This document shows, one piece after another, positions 35,894 through 44,558 of a stretch of DNA of 64,000 nt (position 1 is its first letter; the number at the start of each line of letters is the position of its first letter). Made by a program: the position numbers and the translations under genes. The DNA lies in contig NZ_JAKSYJ010000196.1 of assembly GCF_022829365.1 (NCBI RefSeq), positions 124,001 to 188,000 of the forward strand. Direction: 5' to 3'. Origin of the DNA: Methylobacterium sp. J-077 (GTDB taxonomy: Bacteria > Pseudomonadota > Alphaproteobacteria > Rhizobiales > Beijerinckiaceae). Under the pieces are notes generated by a model. It was not told the DNA's origin. It worked only from the letters and a program-made list of their open reading frames with translations, and made no database searches.

Positions 35894-38563
35894 ATGATCC
35901 GCACGCTCGTGCGCCCCCGGAAGCCGAACGACGCCCCGCGTCGGCCCGCCGCGCTGGCCTTCGCCGCCGCGCTGATGCTGGCGATCCCGGCCGCCGCGCC
36001 GCCCGCGGCCTGGGCGCAGGACGCGGCGCCGGCCGGGCAGAAGCCGGGGACCAAGCCCGCGGAATCCAAGCCTGCAGAATCCAAGCCCGCCGAGACCAAA
36101 CCTTCCGATGCCAAACCGGCTGAGGCCAAGCCCGCGGCGCCAAAACCCGAGATGTCCGAGCAGCTCAAGGCGGTCCGGGCCAAGCTCGACGCGGCCAAGG
36201 CCGAGCTCGAGGCGCGCGAGAAGCAACTGGGGCATCCCGACCTGAATGCCGCGGACCTGGCGGCGATTCGCGACAGCGCCGGGACCGTCACGGAGGAGAT
36301 CCGCGCGCTGATCACCCGGCTCGACGCGCCGCTCGAGGCGGCCCGCGAGCGGCTGACCCAGCTCGGCCCGAAGCCGAAGGACACCCCGGAGAGCGCGGAC
36401 GTCGCCGAGCAGCGCGTGGAGCGCGAGGCCGCCGTCACCCGCATCGACGAGACCCAGCGGCTCGCCCGCTCCCTGCAGGTGCAGGGCGACCAGATCATCG
36501 ACCGGGTCTCGAACCGCCGGCGCGAATCGTTCACCCGCGACCTGTTCCAGCGCTCGCAGCCCCTGGTCGGCCCGGGCCTCTGGGCCAAGGTCATGGCCGA
36601 CGTGCCGCGGGATACGCGCTCGCTGCAGAGCGCCGTGTCCGATATCGGGCTGCTGTTCTCGCGCAACGGCAGCATCGGCAACCTGCTGTTCCTGGGGCTC
36701 GCCTTCGGGATCTCGATCGCCCTGTATTTCGGGCGGCGCAACATCGCCCCCCGGGCCGCCCGGCGGGATGCCGGGGCCACCGAACCGTCGCGGCGCGCGA
36801 CCCTGCTGGCCGCCTGGCGGGTGATCCTGCTCGGCACGGTGCCGGCGGTGGCGGGCTCCTACGCGGTCTACTACGCGCTCGACGCCACCAACCTGCTGCC
36901 CTCGCGGCTGCTGCCGGTGGCCGCCGCGATCCTGGGCGGGCTGGCCTTCATCGCCTTCGTCGAGGCGCTGTGCGACGGGCTGCTCAGCCCCGACAAGCCC
37001 GCCTGGCGCCCGGCCCCGGTGGGCGATGCGGCCGCCACCCGGCTGACCCGGCTCGCGGTCGGCATCGCCACGGTGATCACAGTGGTGAAATCCGTGGAGG
37101 CCCTGAATTCCGGGATCTCGGCGGCCCTGCCGATCTCGATCGCCACCCGCGGCCTCGGGGCCGTGGCGACCGCGCTGATCCTGGCGGTGGGCCTGCACCG
37201 GTTCGCCGATACCGAGCAGGAGGAGGAAGCCTGCTTCGGCCCCTACGTGCCGACCAAGACCACCACGGGCATCGGCGGCCCGGCCCGGCTCATCGGCTGG
37301 GCCGCGGTGGGGCTGATCGGGCTCGGCGCCCTGGTCGGCTACGTCGCCTTCGCGGCCTTCCTGATCGACCAGCTGATCTGGGCCGGGGGCGTCCTGGTGC
37401 TGCTCTATCTGCTGGTCCAGAGCGTCGACACGTTCGTCGGACGCGCGCTCTGCGACGAGACCCGGCTCGCCACCGCGCTCCAGGCCAATACTGGCCTGCG
37501 CAAGCGCTCGCTGACCCAGATCTCGGTCCTGGCGACCGGAGCCGCCCGGGTGATTCTGATCCTGGTCGCGGCGCTGCTGGTGCTGGCGCCCTGGGGGCTC
37601 GATTCCACCGACATCGTCTCGTCGATCCGGCAGGCCTTCTTCGGCTTCAAGGTCGGGGACGTGACGATCTCGCTCTCCAGCATCGCCTTCGGCATCGGCA
37701 TCCTGGTGCTCGGCGTGTTCGTCACCCGGGCGGTGCAGCGCTGGCTGGAACTGACCTACCTGCCGGCCACCGACCTGGATGCCGGCCTGCGCAACTCGAT
37801 CACCACCATCGCGGGCTATTGCGGCTTCCTGCTCGCCCTGGCGCTGGCCTTCTCGTATCTGGGCCTCAGCCTGGAGAAGCTGACCATCGTGGCCGGCGCC
37901 CTGTCGGTGGGTATCGGTTTCGGCCTGCAATCGATCGTCAACAACTTCGTCTCCGGCCTGCTGCTGCTCTGGGAGCGGCCGATCCGGGTCGGCGACCAGG
38001 TGGTGATCGGCGATTCGGAGGGCATCGTGAAGCGCATCTCGGTGCGCTCCACCGAGATCCAGACCTTCGACCGCTCGTCCGTGATCGTGCCGAACTCGAA
38101 CCTGATCTCCGGGGTGGTCAAGAACCGGGTGCGCGGCGACCGCTCGGGCCGGGTCAGCATCACGGTCAGCGTCCTGCGCAACCAGGACCCGGTGCGGGCC
38201 GCCGAGATGATCGTCGGCTGCGCCCAGGCCCATCCCGACGTGCTGCGCGACCCGGCGCCCCGGGTGATCTTCAAGAAGATCGGCGACCCGTTCCTGGACT
38301 TCGAGCTGCTGGTCTGGATCGTCGATGTCAGCCTCGGCCAGAAGGTCCAGACCGACCTGAACTTTTCCGTGTTCTCGACCCTGTCGGAGGCGGGCTTCAT
38401 CCCGCCGCTCGGCCCCGGCGCCAGCATCGTCACCGTGCAGGGTTTCGAGGCGATGCAGAGCGCCATGGGCGAGATCGCGAGCCGGTTCGGTCAGCCGGCC
38501 CAAGAGTCAGCCGAGTCCGCCCAGCCGCAGCGCGAACGGGGTCTGCGGAGCGCCGGGGGCTGA
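35894..38563 (+). CDS. Large mechanosensitive channel of the MscS family (DUF3772-MscS type)
   Basis: 889 residues from the ATG at 35894, which gives a Sec signal peptide ending WAQDA. A Lys/Pro/Ala low-complexity segment of KPAES-like repeats (about 48-85) and a periplasmic helical region (ARLDAAKAELEAREKQL-like, about 95-230) are followed by about eleven TM helices. The MscS pore helix and beta domain are clear: SVGIGFGLQSIVNNFVSGLL, LLWERPIRVGDQVVIGDSEG, SVRSTEIQTFDRSSVIVPNS. It would gate in the inner membrane on membrane tension and release solutes on osmotic downshock; its extended periplasmic part recalls MscK. It appears monocistronic and convergent with the TumA/E pair. Confidence 0.9.
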   Translation: MIRTLVRPRKPNDAPRRPAALAFAAALMLAIPAAAPPAAWAQDAAPAGQKPGTKPAESKPAESKPAETKPSDAKPAEAKPAAPKPEMSEQLKAVRAKLDAAKAELEAREKQLGHPDLNAADLAAIRDSAGTVTEEIRALITRLDAPLEAARERLTQLGPKPKDTPESADVAEQRVEREAAVTRIDETQRLARSLQVQGDQIIDRVSNRRRESFTRDLFQRSQPLVGPGLWAKVMADVPRDTRSLQSAVSDIGLLFSRNGSIGNLLFLGLAFGISIALYFGRRNIAPRAARRDAGATEPSRRATLLAAWRVILLGTVPAVAGSYAVYYALDATNLLPSRLLPVAAAILGGLAFIAFVEALCDGLLSPDKPAWRPAPVGDAAATRLTRLAVGIATVITVVKSVEALNSGISAALPISIATRGLGAVATALILAVGLHRFADTEQEEEACFGPYVPTKTTTGIGGPARLIGWAAVGLIGLGALVGYVAFAAFLIDQLIWAGGVLVLLYLLVQSVDTFVGRALCDETRLATALQANTGLRKRSLTQISVLATGAARVILILVAALLVLAPWGLDSTDIVSSIRQAFFGFKVGDVTISLSSIAFGIGILVLGVFVTRAVQRWLELTYLPATDLDAGLRNSITTIAGYCGFLLALALAFSYLGLSLEKLTIVAGALSVGIGFGLQSIVNNFVSGLLLLWERPIRVGDQVVIGDSEGIVKRISVRSTEIQTFDRSSVIVPNSNLISGVVKNRVRGDRSGRVSITVSVLRNQDPVRAAEMIVGCAQAHPDVLRDPAPRVIFKKIGDPFLDFELLVWIVDVSLGQKVQTDLNFSVFSTLSEAGFIPPLGPGASIVTVQGFEAMQSAMGEIASRFGQPAQESAESAQPQRERGLRSAGG

Positions 38564-38566
38564 GGT

Positions 38567-38944
38567 TCAGCGCGCCGCGCGCCGGGGTGGCCGCAGGTCG
38601 AGATGCGCGCGCGCGCCATCGGCGGCGAGCATTACCTGCGTACCCTTGCGCGTCAGGAGGCCCGCCCGCTCCAGCGCGGTGACGTCGTCATGCACGCGCC
38701 GGTAATTCCGGCGGAGTGATCCGGCCAGCGCGTTGATCGAGTCGGCGGGGCCTCCGGTCAAAGCTTCCAAGAGCGCGATGCGGGCCGGCGAGAAGGTCTT
38801 CAGGAAGGCCGACCAGTTCTCGAAGGTGACGATCCGCTCCGGCCGAGGTTCCTCGCCGGCCTCCGCGCGCCGCACCGCCGCGAGGAAGCGATCCCGCATG
38901 TCCTCGACGGATCCGCCGATGACGCATGTCACCTCGTCGCTCAT
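38567..38944 (-). CDS. TumA-like winged-helix antitoxin (HVO_A0114/COG4190 type)
   Basis: 125 residues. The C-terminal part is a winged helix-turn-helix (ARIALLEALTGGPADSINAL, NYRRVHDDVTALERAGLL) like antitoxins and regulators of the HVO_A0114 group. It overlaps the upstream TumE-like toxin gene by 4 bp (ATGA), the usual tight coupling of toxin-antitoxin genes, with the toxin first. It probably binds the toxin and represses the operon at the dyad at 39240-39284. Its 3' end is 4 bp from the MscS stop on the other strand. Confidence 0.75.
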   Translation of the reverse strand: MSDEVTCVIGGSVEDMRDRFLAAVRRAEAGEEPRPERIVTFENWSAFLKTFSPARIALLEALTGGPADSINALAGSLRRNYRRVHDDVTALERAGLLTRKGTQVMLAADGARAHLDLRPPRRAAR

Positions 38945-39240
38945 AGATGGCCTCCGCGCAGCGTCCCGACCTCGGTCAGGAAGTCGTCCAGCAGCTTTTC
39001 GTAGGTGGTGAACCGGTACGGCGTTTCCACTTCGCCGCGGTGGACGTGATCACCCTTCCCGGCTTCGTTGTCGTAGGCCAGGATCCGCAGGCTCTCGCGA
39101 CCATAAAAGAGCGAGTATTTGAGGCCGTGCGCCGAGCCGGGGACCCGGTCCGGCGGCTTGAGATCCCAGAGCTTGAGCTGAAGAATGGAGCCGTCCGCGT
39201 AGACCTTCTTGGCATCGATCAGGAGAGGCGCACGCGCCAT
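38941..39240 (-). CDS. TumE-like toxin (DUF6516 family)
   Basis: 99 residues. KVYADGSILQLKLWDLKPPD, HGLKYSLFYGRESLRILAYDNEAGKGDHVH and TPYRFTTYEKLLDDFLTEV match the DUF6516 family: a small fold with conserved Tyr/Asp/His, named TumE in the two-gene TumE/TumA toxin-antitoxin system and usually next to a winged-helix antitoxin. The mechanism is not settled. The start codon touches a symmetrical 45-bp dyad and no Shine-Dalgarno sequence precedes it. Call rests on family memory plus the coupled HTH gene. Confidence 0.75.
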   Translation of the reverse strand: MARAPLLIDAKKVYADGSILQLKLWDLKPPDRVPGSAHGLKYSLFYGRESLRILAYDNEAGKGDHVHRGEVETPYRFTTYEKLLDDFLTEVGTLRGGHL

Positions 39241-39284
39241 ATGACATGAGATGGCATAGACCCCTTATGCCGTAAAGTGTCATA
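39240..39284. promoter_or_regulatory. Nested 45-bp dyad at the TumE/TumA start, operator candidate
   Basis: Outer arms TATGACA (39240-39246) / TGTCATA (39278-39284), inner arms GGCATA (39253-39258) / TATGCC (39266-39271), 6-bp spacers on both sides and a 7-bp centre. The symmetry is exact. It directly abuts the toxin ATG and lies upstream of the divergent CAP gene, so it may regulate either or both. Confidence 0.65.
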
Positions 39285-39363
39285 GGGAGGCGTGTGATCC
39301 GATCAGGACGCCCGGTCGCGCAATCGCCCGGCGCCCCCTATATCGCCCGGGCGTCCGAGCCGG

Positions 39364-39897
39364 ATGCGGAAGCGTGGATCTGGAAACGTGGGCGGACGCA
39401 ACCTGAGACGAGGCCTGCTCGTGGCGACCGGCTTCCCGGCGCTGGCGCTGCTCGGCGCCTGCGCGACCGACGTGCCGACCACCGCGGCGCTGCCGAGCAT
39501 CTACCTGCCGCTGGCCAGCCAGAACGCCCATATCGACACCGATGCCGCCCGGGACATGATCTCGTCCTACCGCCGCAACCGCGGCGCCGGGCCGCTCACG
39601 GTCGATCCCGACCTGCAGCGTCTGGCCGAGGCGGAAGCCGCCGCCATGGCGGTGGCCGACCGGCCGAGCAAGGCGCAGACCGTGAAGGCGGCGGTCGGAA
39701 GGCTCGGCTTTTCCGACGTCAACGCCAACCTGTCGGCCGGCTACCACACCCTGGCCGAGGCGTTCTCCGGCTGGCGCGAGAGCGCCCCGCACGAGGCCAC
39801 GATGCTCGACCCCCGGGCGACCCGGATGGGGATCGCCACGGCCTACGCGCCGGGCTCGAAGTACAAGGTCTACTGGGCGCTGCTCACCGCCAAGTAG
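39364..39897 (+). CDS. CAP-domain lipoprotein
   Basis: 177 residues. A basic N-terminus and hydrophobic stretch end in ALLGACATD, a lipobox with Cys near residue 33. The CAP (SCP/PR-1-like) domain follows: ARDMISSYRRNRGAGPLTVD, LQRLAEAEAAAMAVADR, the region around AGYHTLAEAFSGWRESAPH, and YWALLTAK at the end. The bacterial CAP family is secreted and of mostly unknown function. The canonical N-terminal His of the CAP cavity is not obvious. It is convergent with motB. Confidence 0.82.
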   Translation: MRKRGSGNVGGRNLRRGLLVATGFPALALLGACATDVPTTAALPSIYLPLASQNAHIDTDAARDMISSYRRNRGAGPLTVDPDLQRLAEAEAAAMAVADRPSKAQTVKAAVGRLGFSDVNANLSAGYHTLAEAFSGWRESAPHEATMLDPRATRMGIATAYAPGSKYKVYWALLTAK

Positions 39898-39904
39898 GGC
39901 GCCC

Positions 39905-40738
39905 TCACGGCAGCCCCTTCACGTTCGGCACCGGCGGCGCCTCCTTCAGCAGCGTCACGGTCACCCGCCGGTTGGCCGCGAGATAGGGGTTGTCGGGGAA
40001 CATCGGCTCGGTGTCGGCCTTGCCGGAGACCGAGGCGAACCGGTCGTCCTGCAGCCCGGCGCCGGCCAGGATCTCCCGGACGCTGATCGCCCGGCCGGCG
40101 GACAGCTCCCAGGGCGACGCCGCCGGCCGCTGGCCCGGCCGGTCGGTGGCGGTGAACCCCGTGACGGCGATGCGGTTCGGCATCTGCCGCAGGGTCGGGG
40201 CGAGCGTCTCCAGCAGGCGCCGGGTGCGCTCGTTGGGACGGGTCGAGCCCTCCGGGAACATCGAGCGCCCGTCCTGGTCGACGATCGACAAGTCGAGGCC
40301 CTGCTCGGACCGGACGATCACCACGTTCTTCGACAATTCGGCGATGTCCGGCATGTCCTGCAGCGCCTGCCGCAGGGAGGCCGCCGCGAGGCCGAAATTG
40401 TCCGGCTCGCCGGTCTCGGTCAGGCCGAACGCGCTGCTCTGGTCGCGCCGGGGCGGCGTCGTGCGGTCGGTGGCCTTCTCGGGCGGGATGTTGCGCAGGT
40501 ACTTCACGTGGTCGGCCGCCGGCAGGCCCTCGGATTCGAGGATGCCGGCGAACTTCGATTCCTTGTTGACCCCGAAGGCGTCGCGCATCGAGCCGGCGAC
40601 CACCTGCATCTTCTTCTGGTCCTGCGTCGAGTAGGCCGCGACCATCACGAAGAAGCTCATCAGGAGCGCCATCAGGTCGGCGAAGGTCACGAACCAGCCG
40701 TGCCCGCCATGCGCGCCGCCGCGCCTCTTCCTTGCCAT
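39905..40738 (-). CDS. motB: MotB family flagellar motor stator protein
   Basis: 277 residues from the ATG at 40738; a GTG at 40759 overlapping the motA stop is an alternative. ARKRRGGAHGGHGWFVTFAD LMALLMSFFV is the standard MotB start: a basic tail, then one TM helix with the proton-binding Asp in FADLM (about residue 20). A plug/linker is followed by a C-terminal OmpA-like peptidoglycan-binding domain (VVIVRSEQGLDLSIVDQDG, VTGFTATDRPG, LSAGRAISVREIL, YLAANRRVTVTLL). It anchors the stator and conducts ions with MotA. No other flagellar gene is nearby. Confidence 0.9.
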   Translation of the reverse strand: MARKRRGGAHGGHGWFVTFADLMALLMSFFVMVAAYSTQDQKKMQVVAGSMRDAFGVNKESKFAGILESEGLPAADHVKYLRNIPPEKATDRTTPPRRDQSSAFGLTETGEPDNFGLAAASLRQALQDMPDIAELSKNVVIVRSEQGLDLSIVDQDGRSMFPEGSTRPNERTRRLLETLAPTLRQMPNRIAVTGFTATDRPGQRPAASPWELSAGRAISVREILAGAGLQDDRFASVSGKADTEPMFPDNPYLAANRRVTVTLLKEAPPVPNVKGLP

Positions 40739-40755
40739 GTCAGGACTCGGCCATA

Positions 40756-41529
40756 TCACGCGGCCGGTTCCATCAGCGCTTCGCGATGGTTGTGCGGCAG
40801 GTAGGCGACCAGCATCTCGCGCACCAGCATCGGGCTCTTCTGGTCGCGGACCATCAGGATGCCGTCGATGATCAGCGAGCGGGAGACGTCCTCCTCCTCG
40901 AGCTTGACGTGCAGCTTGTCGGCGAGCGGCAGGGTGACCAGGTTGGCGATCACGGCACCGTAGAGCGTGGCGAGCAGGGCTGTCGCCATGGCGGGGCCCA
41001 GCTTCGACGGGTCGGACATGTTGGCGAACATCGCCACCATGCCGAGGATCGTGCCGATCATGCCCCAGGCCGGGGCGCAGTCGCCGTAGGCCCGGTAGAC
41101 CTTCGAGCCCTCGTCGAGATGCATCAGGAAGTTGTCGCGGTCGCGCTCCATCGTGTCGCGGATGAAGTCCCGGTCGTAGCCGTCGGCGATGTAGCGCGCG
41201 CCCTGGGCCAGGAACGGGTCGGAGATCTCCATGTTCTCCAGCGCCATCGGGCCGGACTTGCGGACCACGTCGGCGATCTTGGTGATCTCCTCGATCAGCT
41301 CCTGCGGCTTCACCGAGCGCATCATGAAGGCGAAGCGCAGGCCCATCGGCAGGCCGTGCACGATCACCGAGAACGGGAAGCGGATCATCGTGGCCGCGGT
41401 GGCGCCGCCGAACACCACGACCATGGCGTGCTCCGACGCATAGGCCCCGAAATGGCCGCCATCGAGCATGATCAGCCCGACCACGACGCCGAGGCCGGAG
41501 AGCAGGCCGAGTGCGGTTGCGAGATCCAT
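40756..41529 (-). CDS. motA: MotA family flagellar motor stator protein
   Basis: 257 residues from the ATG at 41529. Four TM helices: about 4-22, 30-50, 145-170 (APAWGMIGTILGMVAMFANM) and 180-200 (ATALLATLYGAVIANLVTLP). The cytoplasmic loop (about 70-140) would contact FliG, and the motifs PAWGMIGTILG and LATLYGA are typical of MotA/PomA. It is immediately upstream of motB (17-bp gap or a 4-bp overlap, depending on the motB start). It is divergent from the glucan exporter gene over 281 bp. Confidence 0.92.
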   Translation of the reverse strand: MDLATALGLLSGLGVVVGLIMLDGGHFGAYASEHAMVVVFGGATAATMIRFPFSVIVHGLPMGLRFAFMMRSVKPQELIEEITKIADVVRKSGPMALENMEISDPFLAQGARYIADGYDRDFIRDTMERDRDNFLMHLDEGSKVYRAYGDCAPAWGMIGTILGMVAMFANMSDPSKLGPAMATALLATLYGAVIANLVTLPLADKLHVKLEEEDVSRSLIIDGILMVRDQKSPMLVREMLVAYLPHNHREALMEPAA

Positions 41530-41810
41530 GGCTCTGGGCGCCCGATGCGAAATCGTAAAAAAGCGGTCCCAGCGGTCGCTTGCGGCCGGGTTATTCACAG
41601 CGGTAGGAAATCTTGCTGAACGAACCGTAAAGGCGAAGGCTTCGACCCTGTCGAGGGCCGTCATCGCCCGTTCAGGCGCGCCCCGGCATAAGCCGTGTCG
41701 TGCGAGGGGTTTGGCGACGGAAACGGCGATGCCCGGCCGCCGCACGGACCTTAAGAAATGGCGCGAGACCCGGATACACGGGCCGCGCCGGGGGTGGCGG
41801 AGCTGTGGTG

Positions 41811-43589
41811 ATGGTTCGTCTGTACGGGCGGGTCCTGGGTTTCCTGAAGGCGGAACGGCGGCTGGCCATCGGTCTGGCGGTCACCAACGTCGTGCTGGCG
41901 ATCGCGGCCTTCGCCGAGCCGCTGCTGATGGGCCGGATCATCGATCAGCTGACTCACCTCAAGCGCGGCGGCAACGCCATGACCACCATGCTGCCCCTGC
42001 TGGCGGCCTGGGTGGCGTTCGGCTTCTTCACCATCGCGGCGGGCGTGTTCATCGCGCTCCACGCCGACCGGCTGGCCCACCGCAACCGCCTGTCCTCGAT
42101 GGCGAGCTATTTCGAGCACGTGCTCGACCTGCCGCTCGCCTTCCACTCGGCCAACCATTCCGGCCGGGTGCTGAAGGCGATGCTGGAGGGCACCAACGGC
42201 ATGGCCTGGCTGTGGCTCGGCTTCTTCCGCGACCACCTCGTCGCCCTGGTCTCCCTGGTCGTGCTCCTGCCGATGACCCTGTTCATCAACTGGCAGCTCG
42301 GCTCGATCCTGGTGGTGCTGGTGCTGGCCTTCACGGCGCTCACCACCTTCGTGATGCGCCGGACCGAGGCACTCCAGGGCCAGGTCGAGGAATTCAATTC
42401 CGGCCTCGCCGCCCACGCCTCCGACGCGCTCGGCAACGTCGCGGTGATCCAGTCCTTCACTCGCGCCAAGGCCGAGAAGGACGCGATGCGCGGCATCATC
42501 ACCAACCTGCTGGCCGCCCAGATCCCGGTCCTGTCCTGGTGGGCGCTGGCCAACGTCGCGACCCGCGCCTCGGCGACCATCACCATGACGGCGATCTTCG
42601 TCACCGGCATCTGGCTGTATCAGGCCGGCACCACCACGGTGGGCGAGGTCGTGGCCTTCATGAGCCTGGCCACCGCCTTCGTGGCGCGCCTCGACCACGT
42701 GGTCGGCTTCGTCAACGGCCTGTTCCAGCAGGCGCCCAAGATCGCCGAGTTCTTCGAGATCTACGACACCGTGCCGGCGGTGGCCGACCGCCCGCATGCC
42801 CGGCAGGTCGCGCGCTTCGAGGGCGAGGTCACATTCAACGACGTCGCCTTCTCGTATGACGGCCGGCGCAAGGCACTGGACGGCGTGTCGTTCTCGGCGC
42901 GTCCCGGCGAGACCGTGGCCTTGGTCGGCACCACCGGCTCGGGCAAGTCGACGACGCTCGGCCTGCTGCACCGCAGCTTCGATCCGGCCGCCGGGTCGAT
43001 CCGGATCGACGACATCGACGTGCGCGACATTGGCCTTTCGTCGCTGCGCCACAACATCGGCGTGGTGTTCCAGGAGCCGATGCTGTTCGCCCGCTCGATC
43101 CGCGAGAACCTCCAGGTCGGCCGCCCCGATGCCACCGACGCCGAGATGCTCGACGCCCTGGAGCGGGCCCAGGCCGGCGCCTTCATGGCGCGCCAGCCCG
43201 ACGGGCTCGACACGGTGATCGGCGAGCGTGGCCGGTCGCTCTCCGGCGGCGAGCGCCAGCGGCTCTCGATCGCCCGGGCGCTCCTGAAGAACCCGCCGAT
43301 CCTGATCCTCGACGAGGCGACCTCGGCGCTGGACGCCGCCACCGAGCGCAAGCTCCAGGGCGCCCTGGAGGCCGTGATGGAAGGGCGTACCACCTTCGTG
43401 ATCGCCCACCGGCTCGCCACGATCCGCAACGCCGACCGCATCCTGGTCTTCCACGAGGGCCGGATCGTCGAGGCCGGCACCTTCGACGCGCTGGTCGCTC
43501 AGAACGGCCGCTTCGCCGAGCTCGCCCGGGCGCAGTTCATGGCCGCCGAGGCCGACGAGGACGAGGGGCGGCTGGCGCTGGCGGCCTGA
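41811..43589 (+). CDS. ndvA: Cyclic beta-glucan exporter, ABC transporter NdvA/ChvA-like
   Basis: 592 residues from the ATG at 41811, matching NdvA proteins (about 590-600). The N-terminus [20 protein letters not shown] and the TM domain with six helices are typical. The ATPase has Walker [11 protein letters not shown]-loop [13 protein letters not shown], signature [16 protein letters not shown] and Walker [12 protein letters not shown], followed by the switch IAHRLATI. NdvA exports cyclic beta-1,2-glucan to the periplasm for osmotic adaptation and host interaction. The glucan synthase gene (ndvB) is not in the window, so the exact substrate is inferred. Relation to neighbouring motAB is unclear. 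Confidence 0.87.
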   Translation: MVRLYGRVLGFLKAERRLAIGLAVTNVVLAIAAFAEPLLMGRIIDQLTHLKRGGNAMTTMLPLLAAWVAFGFFTIAAGVFIALHADRLAHRNRLSSMASYFEHVLDLPLAFHSANHSGRVLKAMLEGTNGMAWLWLGFFRDHLVALVSLVVLLPMTLFINWQLGSILVVLVLAFTALTTFVMRRTEALQGQVEEFNSGLAAHASDALGNVAVIQSFTRAKAEKDAMRGIITNLLAAQIPVLSWWALANVATRASATITMTAIFVTGIWLYQAGTTTVGEVVAFMSLATAFVARLDHVVGFVNGLFQQAPKIAEFFEIYDTVPAVADRPHARQVARFEGEVTFNDVAFSYDGRRKALDGVSFSARPGETVALVGTTGSGKSTTLGLLHRSFDPAAGSIRIDDIDVRDIGLSSLRHNIGVVFQEPMLFARSIRENLQVGRPDATDAEMLDALERAQAGAFMARQPDGLDTVIGERGRSLSGGERQRLSIARALLKNPPILILDEATSALDAATERKLQGALEAVMEGRTTFVIAHRLATIRNADRILVFHEGRIVEAGTFDALVAQNGRFAELARAQFMAAEADEDEGRLALAA

Positions 43590-43594
43590 GGGAC

Positions 43595-43616
43595 GGGCGC
43601 CGGTTCGCCGGTGCCC
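43595..43616 (+). terminator. Hairpin after ndvA, possible terminator
   Basis: GGGCGCCGG-TTCG-CCGGTGCCC forms a stem with a stable TTCG loop right after the stop. There is no T-run, so termination is uncertain. Confidence 0.35.
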
Positions 43617-43732
43617 AAGGAAGTCTCAATCTTTCGGGAGACAGAGTCTTCCGTAAGCGGTCCTCTGCTCCCGGCCCCGTCCGATCGGGTGGGATCCGGG
43701 ACGGCCCATTCCAGGCCTGTGAGTCATAAAAA

Positions 43733-44449
43733 ATGCTGCGCGAGATCGTCCTCGACACCGAGACCACCGGCACGGAGGCGCGCAATGGCGATCGGTTGAT
43801 CGAGATCGGTGCGGTCGAGCTGCTCAACCACATCCCCACCGGACGGACCTTCCACCGCTACTGCAACCCGCAGCGGGCGGTCTCCGAGGGCGCGTTCAAC
43901 GTCCACGGGCTGTCGGACGCGTTCCTGTCCGACAAGCCGGTCTTTTCCGAGATCGTCGGTGAGCTGCTGGCCTTCCTGGCGGATGGGCGCCTGGTCATCC
44001 ACAACGCGCCCTTCGACGTCGGCTTCCTCAACATGGAATATGCCCGGCTCGGGGCCAACGCGCCGCCGCCGATCCAGCTGGACGACGTGGTCGACACCCT
44101 GCCGATGGCACGGCGCAAGCACCCGGGCGCGGCCAACAACCTCGACGCCCTGTGCAACCGCTACGGCATCGATACCAGCCGTCGCACCAAGCACGGGGCG
44201 CTCCTGGACGCGCAGATCCTGGCGGAGGTCTATGTCGAGCTGCTGGGTGGGAAGCAGACCAGCCTGGGGCTCATGGATGTGCAGGCCGGCTCCCGGGTCC
44301 AGGCGGTCGCGCAGGCGGCTTCGGCAGCCCCACGGCCGTATCGAAGCCGCCTTACGGATGAGGAGCGAGCGAGGCACGACAGCTTCCGCGCGAGTCTCGG
44401 TCCGGCGCCGATCTGGGCCGACTATATCGGCGCTGACGAACCGGCCTGA
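43733..44449 (+). CDS. dnaQ: DNA polymerase III epsilon subunit (3'-5' proofreading exonuclease)
   Basis: 238 residues. Exonuclease motif I is LDTETTG (about 7-13), motif II is HNAPFDVGFLNMEY, and motif III is HGALLDAQILAEVYVELLGG with the conserved His and Asp. RLIEIGAVEL and FNVHGLS are family features. It provides proofreading in the replicative polymerase core and has the C-terminal tail that binds the alpha subunit. The alphaproteobacterial dnaQ often lies elsewhere near coaE; here it is between ndvA and an esterase. The ATG follows an A-rich run without a strong ribosome binding site. Confidence 0.95.
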   Translation: MLREIVLDTETTGTEARNGDRLIEIGAVELLNHIPTGRTFHRYCNPQRAVSEGAFNVHGLSDAFLSDKPVFSEIVGELLAFLADGRLVIHNAPFDVGFLNMEYARLGANAPPPIQLDDVVDTLPMARRKHPGAANNLDALCNRYGIDTSRRTKHGALLDAQILAEVYVELLGGKQTSLGLMDVQAGSRVQAVAQAASAAPRPYRSRLTDEERARHDSFRASLGPAPIWADYIGADEPA

Positions 44450-44558
44450 CCGGCCTTGCCGCATCGCACATCGGCCTCTATTGCGTCGCACCATATGTCG
44501 GCCTTCGCGCTATCCCGGCCGCGACACGGACGCTGATGTGACCAAGCGCGCACCCATC

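Noticed and set aside
35675-38503. 942-codon minus-strand frame opposite the MscS gene
   Set aside because: Antisense artefact of codon bias, no recognisable protein.
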